Positions 12,024 through 22,384 of a stretch of DNA of 64,000 nt are shown here, piece after piece. How positions within the stretch are numbered: the first letter of the stretch is position 1; every line of letters begins with the position of its first letter. The stretch is from Cotesia glomerata. Its lineage: Eukaryota > Arthropoda > Insecta > Hymenoptera > Braconidae. A program made the translations under genes and the position numbers. The stretch spans positions 1,178,001 through 1,242,000 of the forward strand of contig NC_058158.1 of assembly GCF_020080835.1 (NCBI RefSeq), in the 5' to 3' direction. Under the pieces are notes generated by a model. The model worked only from the letters and a program-made list of their open reading frames with translations. It made no database searches and was not told where the DNA came from.

Positions 12024-13429
12024 GTGGTGAGAATACTATTTTTCTCCTCGACGGAGGCAGAAAGCGGCATTTTCATTTAACGCAGCGGGCGGAAAATTGA
12101 CGCTTTCCGCCCGGAGGGGAGAAAAAAAAATTATTAATTTAATTGAAATACATTGAAAAAAATTTTTTTTTCCCAATTCAGCTTAAAGATTAAGAATTTA
12201 GAATAAAATTTTTTTCATTTAAAAAATGTAAAAATTTGTTTATTTATTTATTTTTTTTTTTTTTTTTGAGTAAATCTTTTATGGCAGTTATGAGAAAATC
12301 AGCACACAAAAAAAAACAAACTTCTTGCGCCAAAAAAATTTTAAGGAAAACAAAAATTATTTTGGATCAAGAAGAAATTTTGTTGACTTAAGAAACTTTG
12401 ACTTCATTCAAAAAATTTTTAATCTTTCTTAATATTTTTCTGAGCTAAGAAAATTTACCCTCCAGTCAAGAATTATTTTTTTCAGTGCAAGAAAAAAAGT
12501 TAGTAGCTTAAAAAATGTTTTTTTTAATTCAAGAAGTTTAAATTTCATTGACAAAAAAAATTTTTCTTTTAAAATTTCTTTGATATTTAAATTAAAAAAT
12601 AAAAAATATGACTTTGTTAAAGTAATTTTAATATTTGAATCAAAATAATCTATATTAAAAAATGAATAAATCATTTTTTTTCAAGAAATTAATTTTTGTA
12701 AAATAAAAAATTTAATGTTTTGTAAAGAAATAACTCATCTTTACACTTGAAATTATTATCTGATAAGAATCCATTGTTGTAAAAATATTCTAATTAGTTA
12801 AATCACCTAATTGTTCTTTGCTTAAGTACCTATTCTACAAAAATAGTTTAAATTCATAAACAATCATAAGATAAGAAGAACAAAGGCCGTAAAATAAATA
12901 CACTTTGTTTTCCAAAAGAACCAAAAATAGAGATTAAGAAAATAAAACAGGTGCCAGGATGTCTGTAGGTCCAACAATGCGCGATTGACCACACCAATTA
13001 TTCATCTCTTTCACGGGTAGGACTAGACCCCGAGGCTAAAAATGGGTGCTACGGTCATTTTTCCGCTGGCTATTAAGGACGTTTTATGCTTTTAAATTCT
13101 CACCGTGAAATTTTGTTTCTTTGGATAAAAGGAAACGAAAGCAATACCGAAATAGTTCTTCCTACGGATAGATACTCCATTTATCTAGCTCGGGACAATA
13201 AAAAGGATCCGCATCTCGAAGCTCGTAACTTGACAATCAATGAGCCAACTCGTATTAAATAAAAAACGCTCCCGTTCGAGGAGGATTAGGAGCAGGTAAT
13301 CGCGATGGTTAGTTTCGGTTAACAAGATCTAAACTCCAAAACGGAAGAGAATTTTATGGGAAAAAACCTGCTACCGTTCATACGTTTTTTCTCTTTATTT
13401 TACTTTCTTTTCCATGAAATAGTTTTGGC
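12024..13429. other. Non-coding, A/T-rich, with a GC-rich hairpin at its start
   Basis: The first 100 bases hold a GC-rich stem (12086-12113). Then follows a long A/T-rich tract with recurring CAAGAA/TTCTTG phrases at about 12290-12700, which may be a decayed relative of the CACAG-ended MITEs. From 12950 to 13430 the sequence is balanced and is the downstream flank of the H1-like gene. No gene seen. Confidence 0.5.
12086..12113. other. GC-rich perfect hairpin
   Basis: Arms CGGGCGGAAA (12086-12095) and TTTCCGCCCG (12104-12113) form a perfect 10-bp stem with an 8-nt loop. It is conspicuous in A/T-rich surroundings and sits next to the nested inverted-repeat elements at 11.2-12.0 kb. Function unknown. 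Confidence 0.6.
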
Positions 13430-13435
13430 TTTATT
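13430..13435 (-). terminator. Poly(A) signal AATAAA of the H1-like gene
   Basis: Minus-strand AATAAA located 54 nt past the TAA stop (13490-13492) of the H1-like reading frame. The position and canonical hexamer support this as the 3' end of the gene. Confidence 0.65.
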
Positions 13436-13489
13436 AAATAATAGCATTTCTAGACTTCCAGATCAGTCTAGAAGAACACAAAAGGTGAA

Positions 13490-15188
13490 TTATAGACGAG
13501 AGGAGGTCGAAGGATGTCTGATGTACTTGGGTATCGGTTCTTCGCGCAAATTTCTCTTCTTTTGGGCCCAAGTGGGCGGCGGGTGAGGGATTCTCGGTCG
13601 GGGGATCACTCTGTCTTCTTGGGGGTGTTTCTTCGCAGGTGGGTTCCTTTTTCGGCGAGGCTTCGCGCTTGCAGGTCGCGGTTTTTTGACAACGCGAGGT
13701 CTTCTTCTTGTGGAAGCTGCGATTGAAGTTTGACCGCCTTGGGATTTGCTGGAGATTCCCAAATCAAATCTAACCAAAATTTATAATACAAAATAAAGTA
13801 CACAGTAAAAAAATTTTCGTAAAATTTAACATAAAATTTTGTGTAGATGTTTTTTTTACATAAAATTTATGTTAATTCTACACAAACGGTTTGTATTGAT
13901 CAATCCATCCATTTTTTAACACACTCAAGTGTTAATTCAAAGTAAAACTACACTTTTTTAATGTTACTGGCCAACCAACACAAAATTTATGTTAAAGAAT
14001 TCTTCATATATAGTCACGTATGCCACACAAGATAGACATGTAAATGTGATAGCCTCAACGTCATTTTAATTTGGTGGATTTTGATTTGTGTCATTACGTA
14101 AAATACTTAAATGCAGCTAATAAATATACAATTGTAGTGTATAGCAATTAAAAACTAAGTAAATAAAGGGTAATTTATATTAAAACATCCGATAACAGAA
14201 TTGTAACCTTAAAATTCATTACAAGGTTAATGTCCTTTCTAGTGTGAATCTAGAAGACAGAATAAATTTTAAATTATGAGGAAATAAATAATATAAGAAA
14301 AATTATAAATTTTATGATTATGAATCTAGCAGACATGTTGATTTTTTTTGACAAATTATTTACAAGTTAAAAAATACTTAAAAAAAATTACACGAATAAT
14401 TCTTCAAATTTTCTACAAGTGAAAATTTTTTTTTAATTTTTGTAATAATTTTTTCATTAAAAAAAATTGTAAAAATTTTCAGATGTCGGCTAACTTAATT
14501 TTCATTTATTTTTTTGAATTAGAAAAAAAAATAAATAATTGAAATTAATAAATTATTAGAAAATAAACTTACAGTTTTTTTAATTTTCTACATGTGCATT
14601 TTTCCTTTAATTTATTATTTTCAATTGCTCATGTATTTTTTTTAATCACAAAATAAATATATATATTTAAATTGTTAGTAAAACTCACATATTTGACAGC
14701 TGATCTGAGTAACACAAAGAAAAAGTTACAATCAACACTTTATTTGTGTTATGGATAACATTTAAGTGTGTAGAAATCCGAGCTTCAGCCAATGAAAGTT
14801 TTAACATATTTTTGTGTTACTTTTAACACAGAATTATGTTGATTTCATCAATACAAACAGTATGTGTAGAATTAACATAAATTTTGTGTAAAAAAATCAT
14901 CTACACAAAATTTTATGTTAAATTTTACGAAAATTTTTTTACTGTGTAGATTTATTTTTTTTTTTATTACTTTGGAGAAATTCAGTACCTGTATCTGTTG
15001 TTTTCCCTCTTTAAAATACCAAAATCGATCCCCCTTCTAAGCGCCACGGAAATTTGTTTCTTCAAAGCCTTGCCGGGGAGAATATTGTGGTCCTGACTTA
15101 CGCGCTCGACAATTTCGTTTGGGGAAAACCCGCCATTCCGGCGGTCATTTCTTAGTAAATCATAAACTAGCGTTGATTTTCTCACCAT
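13490..15188 (-). CDS. H1-like winged-helix basic chromatin protein (two exons)
   Basis: Seen: exon 1 is 15188-14989 and exon 2 is 13748-13490. They join through GT (14988-14987) and AG (13750-13749) in matching phase to give about 152 codons ending in TAA. The ATG has A at -3 and G at +4. Residues about 4-66 look like a linker-histone (H15) winged helix: a first helix ending in YDLLRND, GGFSPNEIVERVS for the start of helix 2, KALKKQISVALRRG for helix 3, then GILKRENNRY for the wing. The remaining ~85 residues are rich in K, R, P and S (RRRPRVVKKPRP, KPRRKRNPPAKK). Known: this fold plus a basic tail is the plan of linker histones and some sperm basic proteins, which bind nucleosomal or linker DNA. 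Inferred: a divergent H1 or sperm-type chromatin protein. Unlike replication-dependent H1 genes it has an intron and a poly(A) signal. Exon 2 is far more GC-rich than its surroundings. A further upstream exon is not excluded, since no in-frame stop lies in the ~50 nt before the ATG. Confident of coding, less so of family. Confidence 0.72.
13801..14946. mobile_element. MITE with ~100-bp terminal inverted repeats, CACAGTA ends (1,146 bp)
   Basis: Both ends read CACAGTAAAAAAATTTTCGT and remain nearly identical for about 100 bp inwards, through TTGTGTAGAT and GTTTGTATTGAT, in opposite orientation. TA flanks each side as a 2-bp duplication. The interior is A/T-rich with no coding frame and includes a stretch resembling the GTCGGCTAACTT element (14310-14505). 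It lies within the intron of the H1-like gene; its transcript could fold into a long stem. Confidence 0.88.
14310..14505. repeat. GTCGGCTAACTT-family element remnant, inside the MITE
   Basis: Ends in ATGTCGGCTAACTTAATTTTC and contains CTTCAAATTTTCTACAAGTG, both shared with the copies at 19.6, 29.8-31.3 and 54.0 kb. The left boundary is approximate. Confidence 0.5.
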
Positions 15189-15544
15189 CGTTTGATTTTT
15201 ATAAGTTGTAAAAAAAAAATAAATACTACTCCGAATGATAAATGTTTATAAAAAAAAACAACTTGGCTTTTTGACGTAAATAAACAATCCAATGTGAAGT
15301 TGACTTTTAAATTTGTTTATTAATTTAATTCGACAGACTTTTGTTTCTTTTGAAGTTCAATATTAGTAAAATTTAAATCTGCAATTCTTTGATGATAAAA
15401 AATAATTAAAATTTTCAATTTTAAAAAGGTATTATTAATTTTTTTAGGTGATTAATTTTTAAACTTTCTTTAATTTAAATTTTTTTTGGAAAAGTAATTT
15501 CTATTTTTTAATAAATATATTTTTTAATAATTTCTTTATTGTAA
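15189..15544. other. 5' flank of the H1-like gene (minus strand)
   Basis: A/T-rich sequence between the start codon of the H1-like gene and Helitron copy 3. A TATAAAA lies only ~8-14 nt before the ATG, too close to act as a TATA box for it. No other core promoter element stands out, so the transcription start is unknown. Any upstream control region beyond 15545 is interrupted by the Helitron. Confidence 0.4.
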
Positions 15545-16325
15545 TCTATATTATTAAGAAAATAAGCAAAATTTTGTGGCCAGTGTATTTAGATGATACA
15601 ATGGATTTTTATAGTTAAATTTAGTATCGTTAGAAAAGTCTTGACCTGGAGTTGTGCCTTTTCATGGTTTTATATCATTCTCACCAATAGTCAATTTATG
15701 ATGATAAGTATTTAGGCTGCATTCGAAAATGCTCTATCTCTAGATACATAATTAAGGAATGATCCTGTATCTCGTGAACTATTGACATTTTTAAATATAT
15801 AAGCTCATCCCGATGTTACACTCATCAAGACCTTTCATTTGAGTACCCACATCAATTTTTCATATATTTATATATATTATATATATGAAAAATATATCAA
15901 AATGCATGTAGGTACTCAAATGAAAGCTCTTGATGAGTGTAACATCGGGAAGAGCTTATATCTTTAAAAATGTCAATAGTTAAGAAATGACCTTGTATCT
16001 TGTCAACTATTGACATTTTTTAAGATATAAGCTCACCCTGGAGTTACACTCATCAAGACCTTTCATTTGAGTACCAACATCAATTTTTCATATATTTATA
16101 TATATTATATATATGTATATATGAAAAATATATAAAAGTGCATGTGGGTACTCAAATGAAAGCTCTTGATGAGTGTAACATCGGGATGAGCTTGTATCTT
16201 TAAAAATGTCAATTGTTAAGAAAGTACAGTGCAATTTAACAAAATTCATTATTTAATAAATCAAAATTTTATTCATTTATAGTTCACAAGTCACGGCAGT
16301 CACATAGTGACTGCAAGATTGCTAG
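15545..16325 (+). mobile_element. Non-autonomous Helitron HelA, copy 3 (complete)
   Basis: Starts with TCTATATTATTAAGAAAAT after A and ends in GATTGCTAG before T, with the GCAGTCAC/GTGACTGC hairpin at 16298-16316. It has two inverted-repeat units. It sits about 360 bp upstream of the H1-like start codon. No coding sequence. Confidence 0.87.
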
Positions 16326-17397
16326 TTTTAATAATTTTCTTTAGAAATTTTAATAGTTTAAAAATTTTTATTGTATTTTATTGTCATTAATTAAATATTT
16401 GAGCTTGTACTTAAAAAGTCGACAAAAATCGAAAATATCATCGATATTTTTTCTATACAAAGTCAATAATTATGATTGTATTTGTTAAGTAATTAGATTG
16501 GATTAGCTGATTAAAAATAATAATAAAAAAATAACAATAAACAGTTATATTATTGAAAAAATCGAGAAAGCTGTCCAGGGGATCTTGTTGCCGTGAGCTA
16601 GGCGTAGAGAGCAGAGAGAGTAGAGAGCATAGCTGAAGCCGGGTTTGTTTGCCAAGAGGGATGCGAAAGTTGGAGGGTTTAGAAGCTTGAAGCTCGAAGC
16701 TTCAGAGATGGTCCACCCGTTGGGACGTTGGGAGCCGGGACGACGAGTGCTGAGCAGGGAATAGGACGCCAAACCGGAGAGAAAAGCTCAACTGGGATGC
16801 AATGGACTGAGAGAGCAGAGGCAGAGCAAGGGAGCAAGGGAGCTTGGCACAGTGGTAGCTTTTCCTCCTTCACCGGTTCTGGTGCTTTGAAGCTCGTCTA
16901 CACTCCTCCTATCTCTCCCTGATGTACTCTTCTCTTGGAGCTTGGAGTAGATGTAGATATAGTAGAATCGAGAGTGTTGCCGAATACATCCGCGAGTACA
17001 CACATAATAGTGAGCACGTACAACCAGAAGAGGGAGGAAATATATATGTGGGCCGAGGGTAGAACGACAAAGTAGAAGGCGACTCGTCATGATTTCCGTG
17101 GTGAATTCCGTCGGGAGTTTCGCACGAGCAACTTCAGAGCAGCCTTTAATCATTTGATTGCCAGCGCTTTGATTCAAAACCTTTCAAAACTACCGATGCT
17201 ACATACTCTGGTCTCTGCTCTCTGGTCTGGTATCTAGTCTAGTCTCTGGTGCATGATCGATCACCAAACTTCGGACTCTGAACTCTGATGAGTTGCCAAA
17301 ATATATGCACGGGAATTAATTGCCTGATTTTGTTTCGAGTTTGTTTACAGCCGATGGCAAGGTTGTATTCTCGTTTCTGCTTAGAAAAAATCAGGTG
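16326..17397. other. Single-copy island, 16.5-17.35 kb
   Basis: Notably more GC-balanced than its surroundings and purine-rich in part (AGAGAGCAGAGAGAG-like). A 129-codon minus frame (17177-16788) and several shorter frames are open on both strands at once, which argues for composition rather than coding. It could be an exon of a long gene, a promoter or conserved non-coding sequence; I cannot tell which. Confidence 0.4.
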
Positions 17398-17599
17398 CAC
17401 AGTAAAAAATTTTTCGTCATTGTGTAGAGTTTTAAAATTTGTGTGTTGAATATTACACTCTAGTGTGTAGCATTTAACACTCTCATGTGTTGATTTAATA
17501 ATTCAACACACTAGAATGTTAAATTCTACACACTAGAGTGTAATATTCAACACACAAATTTTTAACACTCTACACAATGACGAAAAATTTTTTACTGTG
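17398..17599. mobile_element. Fold-back MITE, almost fully palindromic, CACAGTA ends (202 bp)
   Basis: The left arm begins CACAGTAAAAAATTTTTCGT and passes through CATTGTGTAGAGTT, GTGTGTTGAATATTACACTC and TAGTGTGTAG. The right arm is its near-exact complement. TG flanks both ends (2-bp duplication). The whole element folds into one long hairpin. Its first 20 bases closely resemble the MITE inside the H1-like intron. Confidence 0.88.
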
Positions 17600-17636
17600 T
17601 GGGTGGTTATTTTTATTTTTTTAATTTTAGTTTTAG

Positions 17637-18000
17637 AGCTGAGAAAAATTTTTTTGGTGTTCAAATATTTTAAAATACTTTTTAACTAATCGCTGTATTT
17701 AATTTCTTATAAAAACAAATTCAAATTGTTGGTTTGTACTGTATTTTATAAATTTTTTTTAAATTATTAAAAAAAAAAATTTAAATAGCGTAAAAAATTT
17801 GTGTTCTTACTTAAAAATTTTCAATTTTGAAACTATAAATGTTTGATTTTATTTTATGGAAAAATTGGAACTGAGAAAAATTTTTATAATGTTCAAATAT
17901 TTTAAAATACTGTTTAACTAATCGCTGTATTTAATTTCTTTTAAAAACAAATTCAAATTTTTTATTTTTTAAATGTTTGATTTTATTTTATTTTATGGAA
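17637..18000. repeat. Two-copy tandem repeat, ~232 bp period
   Basis: CTGAGAAAAATTTTT followed by GTTCAAATATTTTAAAATAC and TAACTAATCGCTGTATTTAA occurs from about 17638 and again from about 17870 with few changes. The second copy is shortened. Confidence 0.72.
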
Positions 18001-18059
18001 AAATAAATTTTGTTTTAACAAAAATTTGTCACATCTCTGATCAATATTTAAATCAAGCA

Positions 18060-18236
18060 AATAATTTTGAAGAATTACCTTTTCTTGATTAGAGTAGAAA
18101 TTTTTCTTGGTTTAAGTAAATTTTACTTAATTCAATAATTTTTCGTCTTGATTCAAGACAATGAAACTCTTCAAAATTATTTTCTCAGCTTAAAAATTTT
18201 TCTCTCGATTCAAGTTAATTTTTTTTCAGTGAGTAA
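18060..18236 (-). repeat. Remnant of the 54.6-kb type MITE
   Basis: On the minus strand the order of phrases matches the MITE at 54644-54866: AACTTGAATCGAGAGAAAAA, TTTTAAGCTGAG, GTCTTGAATCAAGACG, AAATTTACTTAAACCAAG. One end reads TTTTTTTCAGTGAG rather than TCTGTGTA and the other is lost. Confidence 0.55.
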
Positions 18237-19591
18237 AGTTAAAATTTGACATTTATTGGTCTTCAAAAATAAATAAGTCCAAAATAATAATAAAAAATAT
18301 TTGTCTATTTCATTTTTAATTTAAAAAAAATTGATTGATTTTTTGGGAATAAATCAGGTGGCTTTATTCAAAAACTGATTTGGCTCGAAGTAGAAGCAGC
18401 ATAAAAAATTAATAAACTTTTAATTTGAAAGCTGAATAAATTATGGTGATATTTTTTGTTTGTCAAGTAGTCGGGAGTTTCCTGAATGAAATGAAGCCCT
18501 CGGAAGAGCGAGTGGATTATCGATGGGGGCAAAACAATGGCACACTTTTGTTATTCATATAAACTAGTGACTAGTCAGTAGGATGAAGGATGAAGGATCA
18601 AGAAGGAGTGTAATATGTTTGATATATTTACAGGGAATAATAAGAGGAGGCTGCCCGTCAGTGGTACAGCAGTTTACTGCACAAGTGGACGTGTATAAGC
18701 CGAAAGAGTGGCTTCGAGCGACAGTCAAGTGCGCGAGCTACATCTGGCTGTCTGACTGCATACTACTGTTTATGGAAAATCATATAATAGACATCGCACA
18801 TCAAATAATACCGAATAGCTTGAACAGAAATCCTTCAGCGAGCCACTCTTGATTTACAAAGTCGCTTTGTTCAAAATTCAATATATTTTTATCAACTAAA
18901 CTCATAACATCCTTCACGTTACCGATTATTAAGTAGCAGGCTTTTGCCATGATAGAAGACTTGTTTTATTTTATTTTGGTCTTCATCTGTGCTCGGACAG
19001 GTTCTGTCTGAGCTTTGATCGATAGCCAGCGGCGAGTAGAGCTTCTGTGTCTTATATACGCATTAGTTTTTATATTTTTCATTTCATATTTGATATTCAG
19101 TAGAAAATCTTTCTTCAAGATTGTTATTAAAAATAGCCGGGTTTTATTTAGGCAGGAATTAAGACGAGGGTGCGATTTAATATCGGGTTTATTGGTCCTC
19201 GAAAAAACGCCGCGGGTAAATTTATCAATGAAAAAAGTGACACCCTTCTGAAGAATTATAATAAAACATTATTTTGCAAACATCACTAAAAATAAAATGT
19301 CTTTTTAAAAATTCCCTCATTAAATATCAGCTGAAAAATATGTTAGAAAAATTTGGAAGTTTTTTCATTCTTTTTAAAATAAAATTTTTCAATACAAAAA
19401 ATTTCATTAATTAAAAAATTAAAGAGCATACAATTTTATCTGAAACATTTTTTTTATTCGTCTGTTATTAATTTTTTAATTAAAAATTTCCACATGTAAA
19501 AATTAAAAGAAATTTTTAGCTTTTTTTTTAATGTAATTAATTTGTTATAAAAAAAAAATTAGTCAGCTGACTTCTATCATAGAATAATACT

Positions 19592-19780
19592 AAAATTAGC
19601 CGACGTTCAACAATCTTCGAATTTTTTTAAACAATTAAATTACAAATAAAATAACACTTAAAAAAAATTGCCTATAATTCTTCAAATTTTCTACAAGTAA
19701 AATTTTTTTTTTTTAATTTTTTTCAATAAAAAAAATTATTAAAATTTTTAGACTTCGGCTGATTTAATTCTCATTATTTT
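19592..19780. repeat. GTCGGCTAACTT-family TIR element
   Basis: Begins with AATTAGCCGACGTT and ends with ACTTCGGCTGATTTAAT, imperfect inverted ends. Inside are CTTCAAATTTTCTACAAGT and a T-rich stretch shared with the copies near 14.4, 29.9 and 54.0 kb. About 190 bp, non-coding. Confidence 0.62.
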
Positions 19781-20661
19781 CAATTAATATTTTTAATAAA
19801 AATATCAACAAAAATGACCTTTGATTACTTCTATTGATTGAAAATATTCAGTAGGATGAATGTACCTAGTTTGAAGAATAGAGCGCGTTAAAGTTGCATC
19901 AAAAATTTCTATCAATGTGAAAAAGTATAAAAATCAATACAAATTGGCATAAATTTTTTTATTGATTTTATAAATATCAAAAAATATTTAATTCAAAATA
20001 TTGATCATTAATTTGTAATAAAAATTTCTAAAATTAAATTAAAAAAATTGACAAGCAGCTAAAGTATTTTTGACAATTTGATTAATTTTCAACAACAGCG
20101 TACTTAGGTGGGACAACCAAAAAAAGAAAATAAAGTGAATACGGTTAAGAATTAAGTGTCAGTTAAAATAAAAATGACGTCAAATAAGTGCTCCTTTAGC
20201 GGTCGAAAGGTATATATACATTTTGGTAAAGACCGAGCAGATAATCTTTTGACAACACAAACGTTACTTCTCTTACTCAATTTAGTATCTGGATTGTAAA
20301 TAGGACAAGTAAGGGAGAGGCAACGGGGCTCGAGAACGCTGCCGAAGATAACCCAGAAGAAGGACGAGTGCCAGATTTAGGGCTCCAAGCATTGAAAACT
20401 GAGAGCTGAAAGAAGAGAAGTTGAGCGACGGCGAATTTAGAGCGCGAGCTGAAATGTTTGAGTACGCCATGTCCCGGTGGGGTTCTGCAAAGTCCTCCTT
20501 TGCTCGACAGACTCCTTCTTTTTCTTCCTTCTTCCCTGTGTCACAGTTTCCCTCCCATCCGCCAGAGATCCAATATAATCGCGCAATAAAATTCACTCAC
20601 CAAGTAAAGAATCATCTACTTTTCTTCATAAGTTCTCTCTTCAGGCCCCGGGCATAATCTA

Positions 20662-21317
20662 TATGGATGATTCTCTGTAAGGACGTCTTAAATCTGGTAC
20701 AAAATTGTCCGACCAAATTATTTTTGATTTTATTAGAAAAAAAATTAACAAGGGCTACAAAACTATCAGCTTAATCATAATAAATAAACAGCCGATTTAA
20801 TTTTTGCTTTTTCGATATTTGTGTATCTTTTGCCATATAACATGACAGGGGACTGTTTTTTTTTATCAAATTGAGGAAAATCAAACAAACTATTTCAATG
20901 CATTCAACTTTTCAAGTTCTCAATGAATATTTACATTAATTAGAATAATATTACGACTTATGGATCCAATTTTATAAATAAATTATAAATAAAAATAGTT
21001 GCCAGGGGACTGAGTTTTCAAGTGGCCCAGACACATATTTCCAGCACAAACGGTGCTTTAACACTAAATAAAATGGCGATAAAACGCTAACAGCCCTATA
21101 ATTATTAACTCAAGGCTAGTTAGATCCTTATAAACCTTACAAAAGGTAAAATAACACGCTGGATTTTTAACTTCCTGCTAAGAAAATCGAAGATTTTCAA
21201 AAATCGGGAAGTTATTGGTTTTACCCCGTTTTTCGAAAATCGAGTTTTCAACGGATGTTGACGTTTTGAGGTCCTAGGAAGCCTCCCCGAATGTTTCCGC
21301 GGTGATGTCCGTATGTC

Positions 21318-21354
<37 letters not shown>

Positions 21355-22384
21355 CCGTATGTAAACCTCTCATAACTTTTGAACGGCTCGACCGATTTCA
21401 TCGCGGTTGGTGCCATTCAAAAGAGCTTGACCAAACTTCGATTTTGAATACAATTTGGACCGATTCGAACCGGTAGATTTTGAGAAATCTCAAAAAAACT
21501 ACAAAAAAATTTTTTTTCAAATATGGTTTTTTTGGAATTACTTTTAAATGGCTTCATCGATCAATTCCAAAATCTAATCAGCTCTTAAGATAAAAAAAAC
21601 CACGTCAATCACTGCAAGCTCGGTCAAAATCGGTTGATTCGTTCGTGAGTTATCGTTGTCGAAAGAAAACCGAAAAAAGTGTTTTTCCAGGAATTACTTC
21701 GAAATTCTTGGCTCGATCGATTTAAACTTGAAGATTCTTTAAAGGGCTTTAAAAACTGCGTCGAATGCCGCCAACCGCGTAAAAATCGGTTCATTCATTC
21801 AAAAGTTATTGCCGTTTGAAAATTAAAAAAATTGTGTTTTATTAAACTGCTATTAGAATTTTGAGCTCAAAGAGCTCAAAAACGTAATGTGTAATTTTGA
21901 GCGCTTAAGATCAAAATGAGTGGGAAGTTCCAGGGATGGCCTTTAGGGTCAACCGTCGTCCTAATTTTTTTTTTGGCTTTGAACTTCTGGCAGGGGACTG
22001 TTCTTTAAATGCCTGAGACAAACTTTGGTTTAATGAATTTAATGAAACAAATTAATTTTCGGTATTTTTTATTGAAGAAGATTGTTAGTTAACTAATTAA
22101 GTTTATAAACATTATGGTCCAAATTATATATTATAGACAAATAACTTAAAATTTAATCTTAAAGTTTTAATTTTGGGAATAGGACAGCCCAGGGGACTAT
22201 TATTTCGGTGGTTTACGAATTTATAGCAAAAAAACCAAAATTTATTTCATTTTAGTTTTCAATGCTCCGAATAAAAATGTTTTTTTACTTTTGTAACAAA
22301 TTTTTTTTAGTAACAAAATAACAATTTTTCTAATAAAAAAATGCCTGGGACAGCAAAAAACATCCTTACAGAGAATCACCCATA
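20662..22384. mobile_element. TIR element with TGATTCTCTGTAAGGA ends (1.72 kb, nested insertion)
   Basis: The left end TATGGATGATTCTCTGTAAG is mirrored at the right, where the complement reads TATGGGTGATTCTCTGTAAG, with TA on both sides. The interior repeats the phrase CAGGGGACT at about 20848, 21004, 21991 and 22189. A microsatellite-bearing element (21167-21958) is nested within. No transposase frame is visible, so it is non-autonomous or a relic. Confidence 0.8.
21167..21958 (+). mobile_element. Microsatellite-bearing element (AACTTCC ends), copy 1
   Basis: Opens with AACTTCCTGCTAAGAAAATC and GGGAAGTTATTGGTTTTACC and closes with GAGTGGGAAGTTCC, so the ends are short inverted repeats. It contains a (GT)n tract at 21322-21352 in the same relative place as the (CA)n tract of the reverse copy near 30.1-31.2 kb, then repeated phrases such as ACCGATTTCATCGCGGTTGG and TCGGTTGATTCGTTC. 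Non-coding. Nested in the element at 20662-22384. Confidence 0.78.

Larger units (their letters stand above)
13749..14988 (-). other. Intron of the H1-like gene, enlarged by a MITE
   Basis: Donor AG|GTACTG and acceptor TCTCCAG|C bracket 1,240 nt. All but about 90 nt of this is the MITE at 13801-14946 plus one copy of its TA duplication. The pre-insertion intron would therefore have had a size typical of small insect introns. The donor is non-optimal beyond GTA and the pyrimidine tract is modest, so the boundary is a prediction. Confidence 0.6.
17600..20661. other. Non-coding, A/T-rich, repeat fragments
   Basis: Holds a two-copy tandem repeat (17637-18000), a CAAG/CTTG-rich MITE remnant (18060-18236) and an element of the GTCGGCTAACTT family (19592-19780). 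Balanced islands lie at about 18450-19250 and 20280-20660. Open frames there (for example 89 codons at 18583-18852) lack domains. No gene called. Confidence 0.5.

Noticed and set aside
15194..15203. TATAAAA just upstream of the H1-like ATG
   Set aside because: It lies about 8-14 nt before the start codon, so transcription started from it would begin inside the coding region. Not called a promoter.
16788..17177. 129-codon minus-strand frame
   Set aside because: Several other frames on both strands are open over the same bases, composition is purine-skewed, and there is no domain, poly(A) or splice context.
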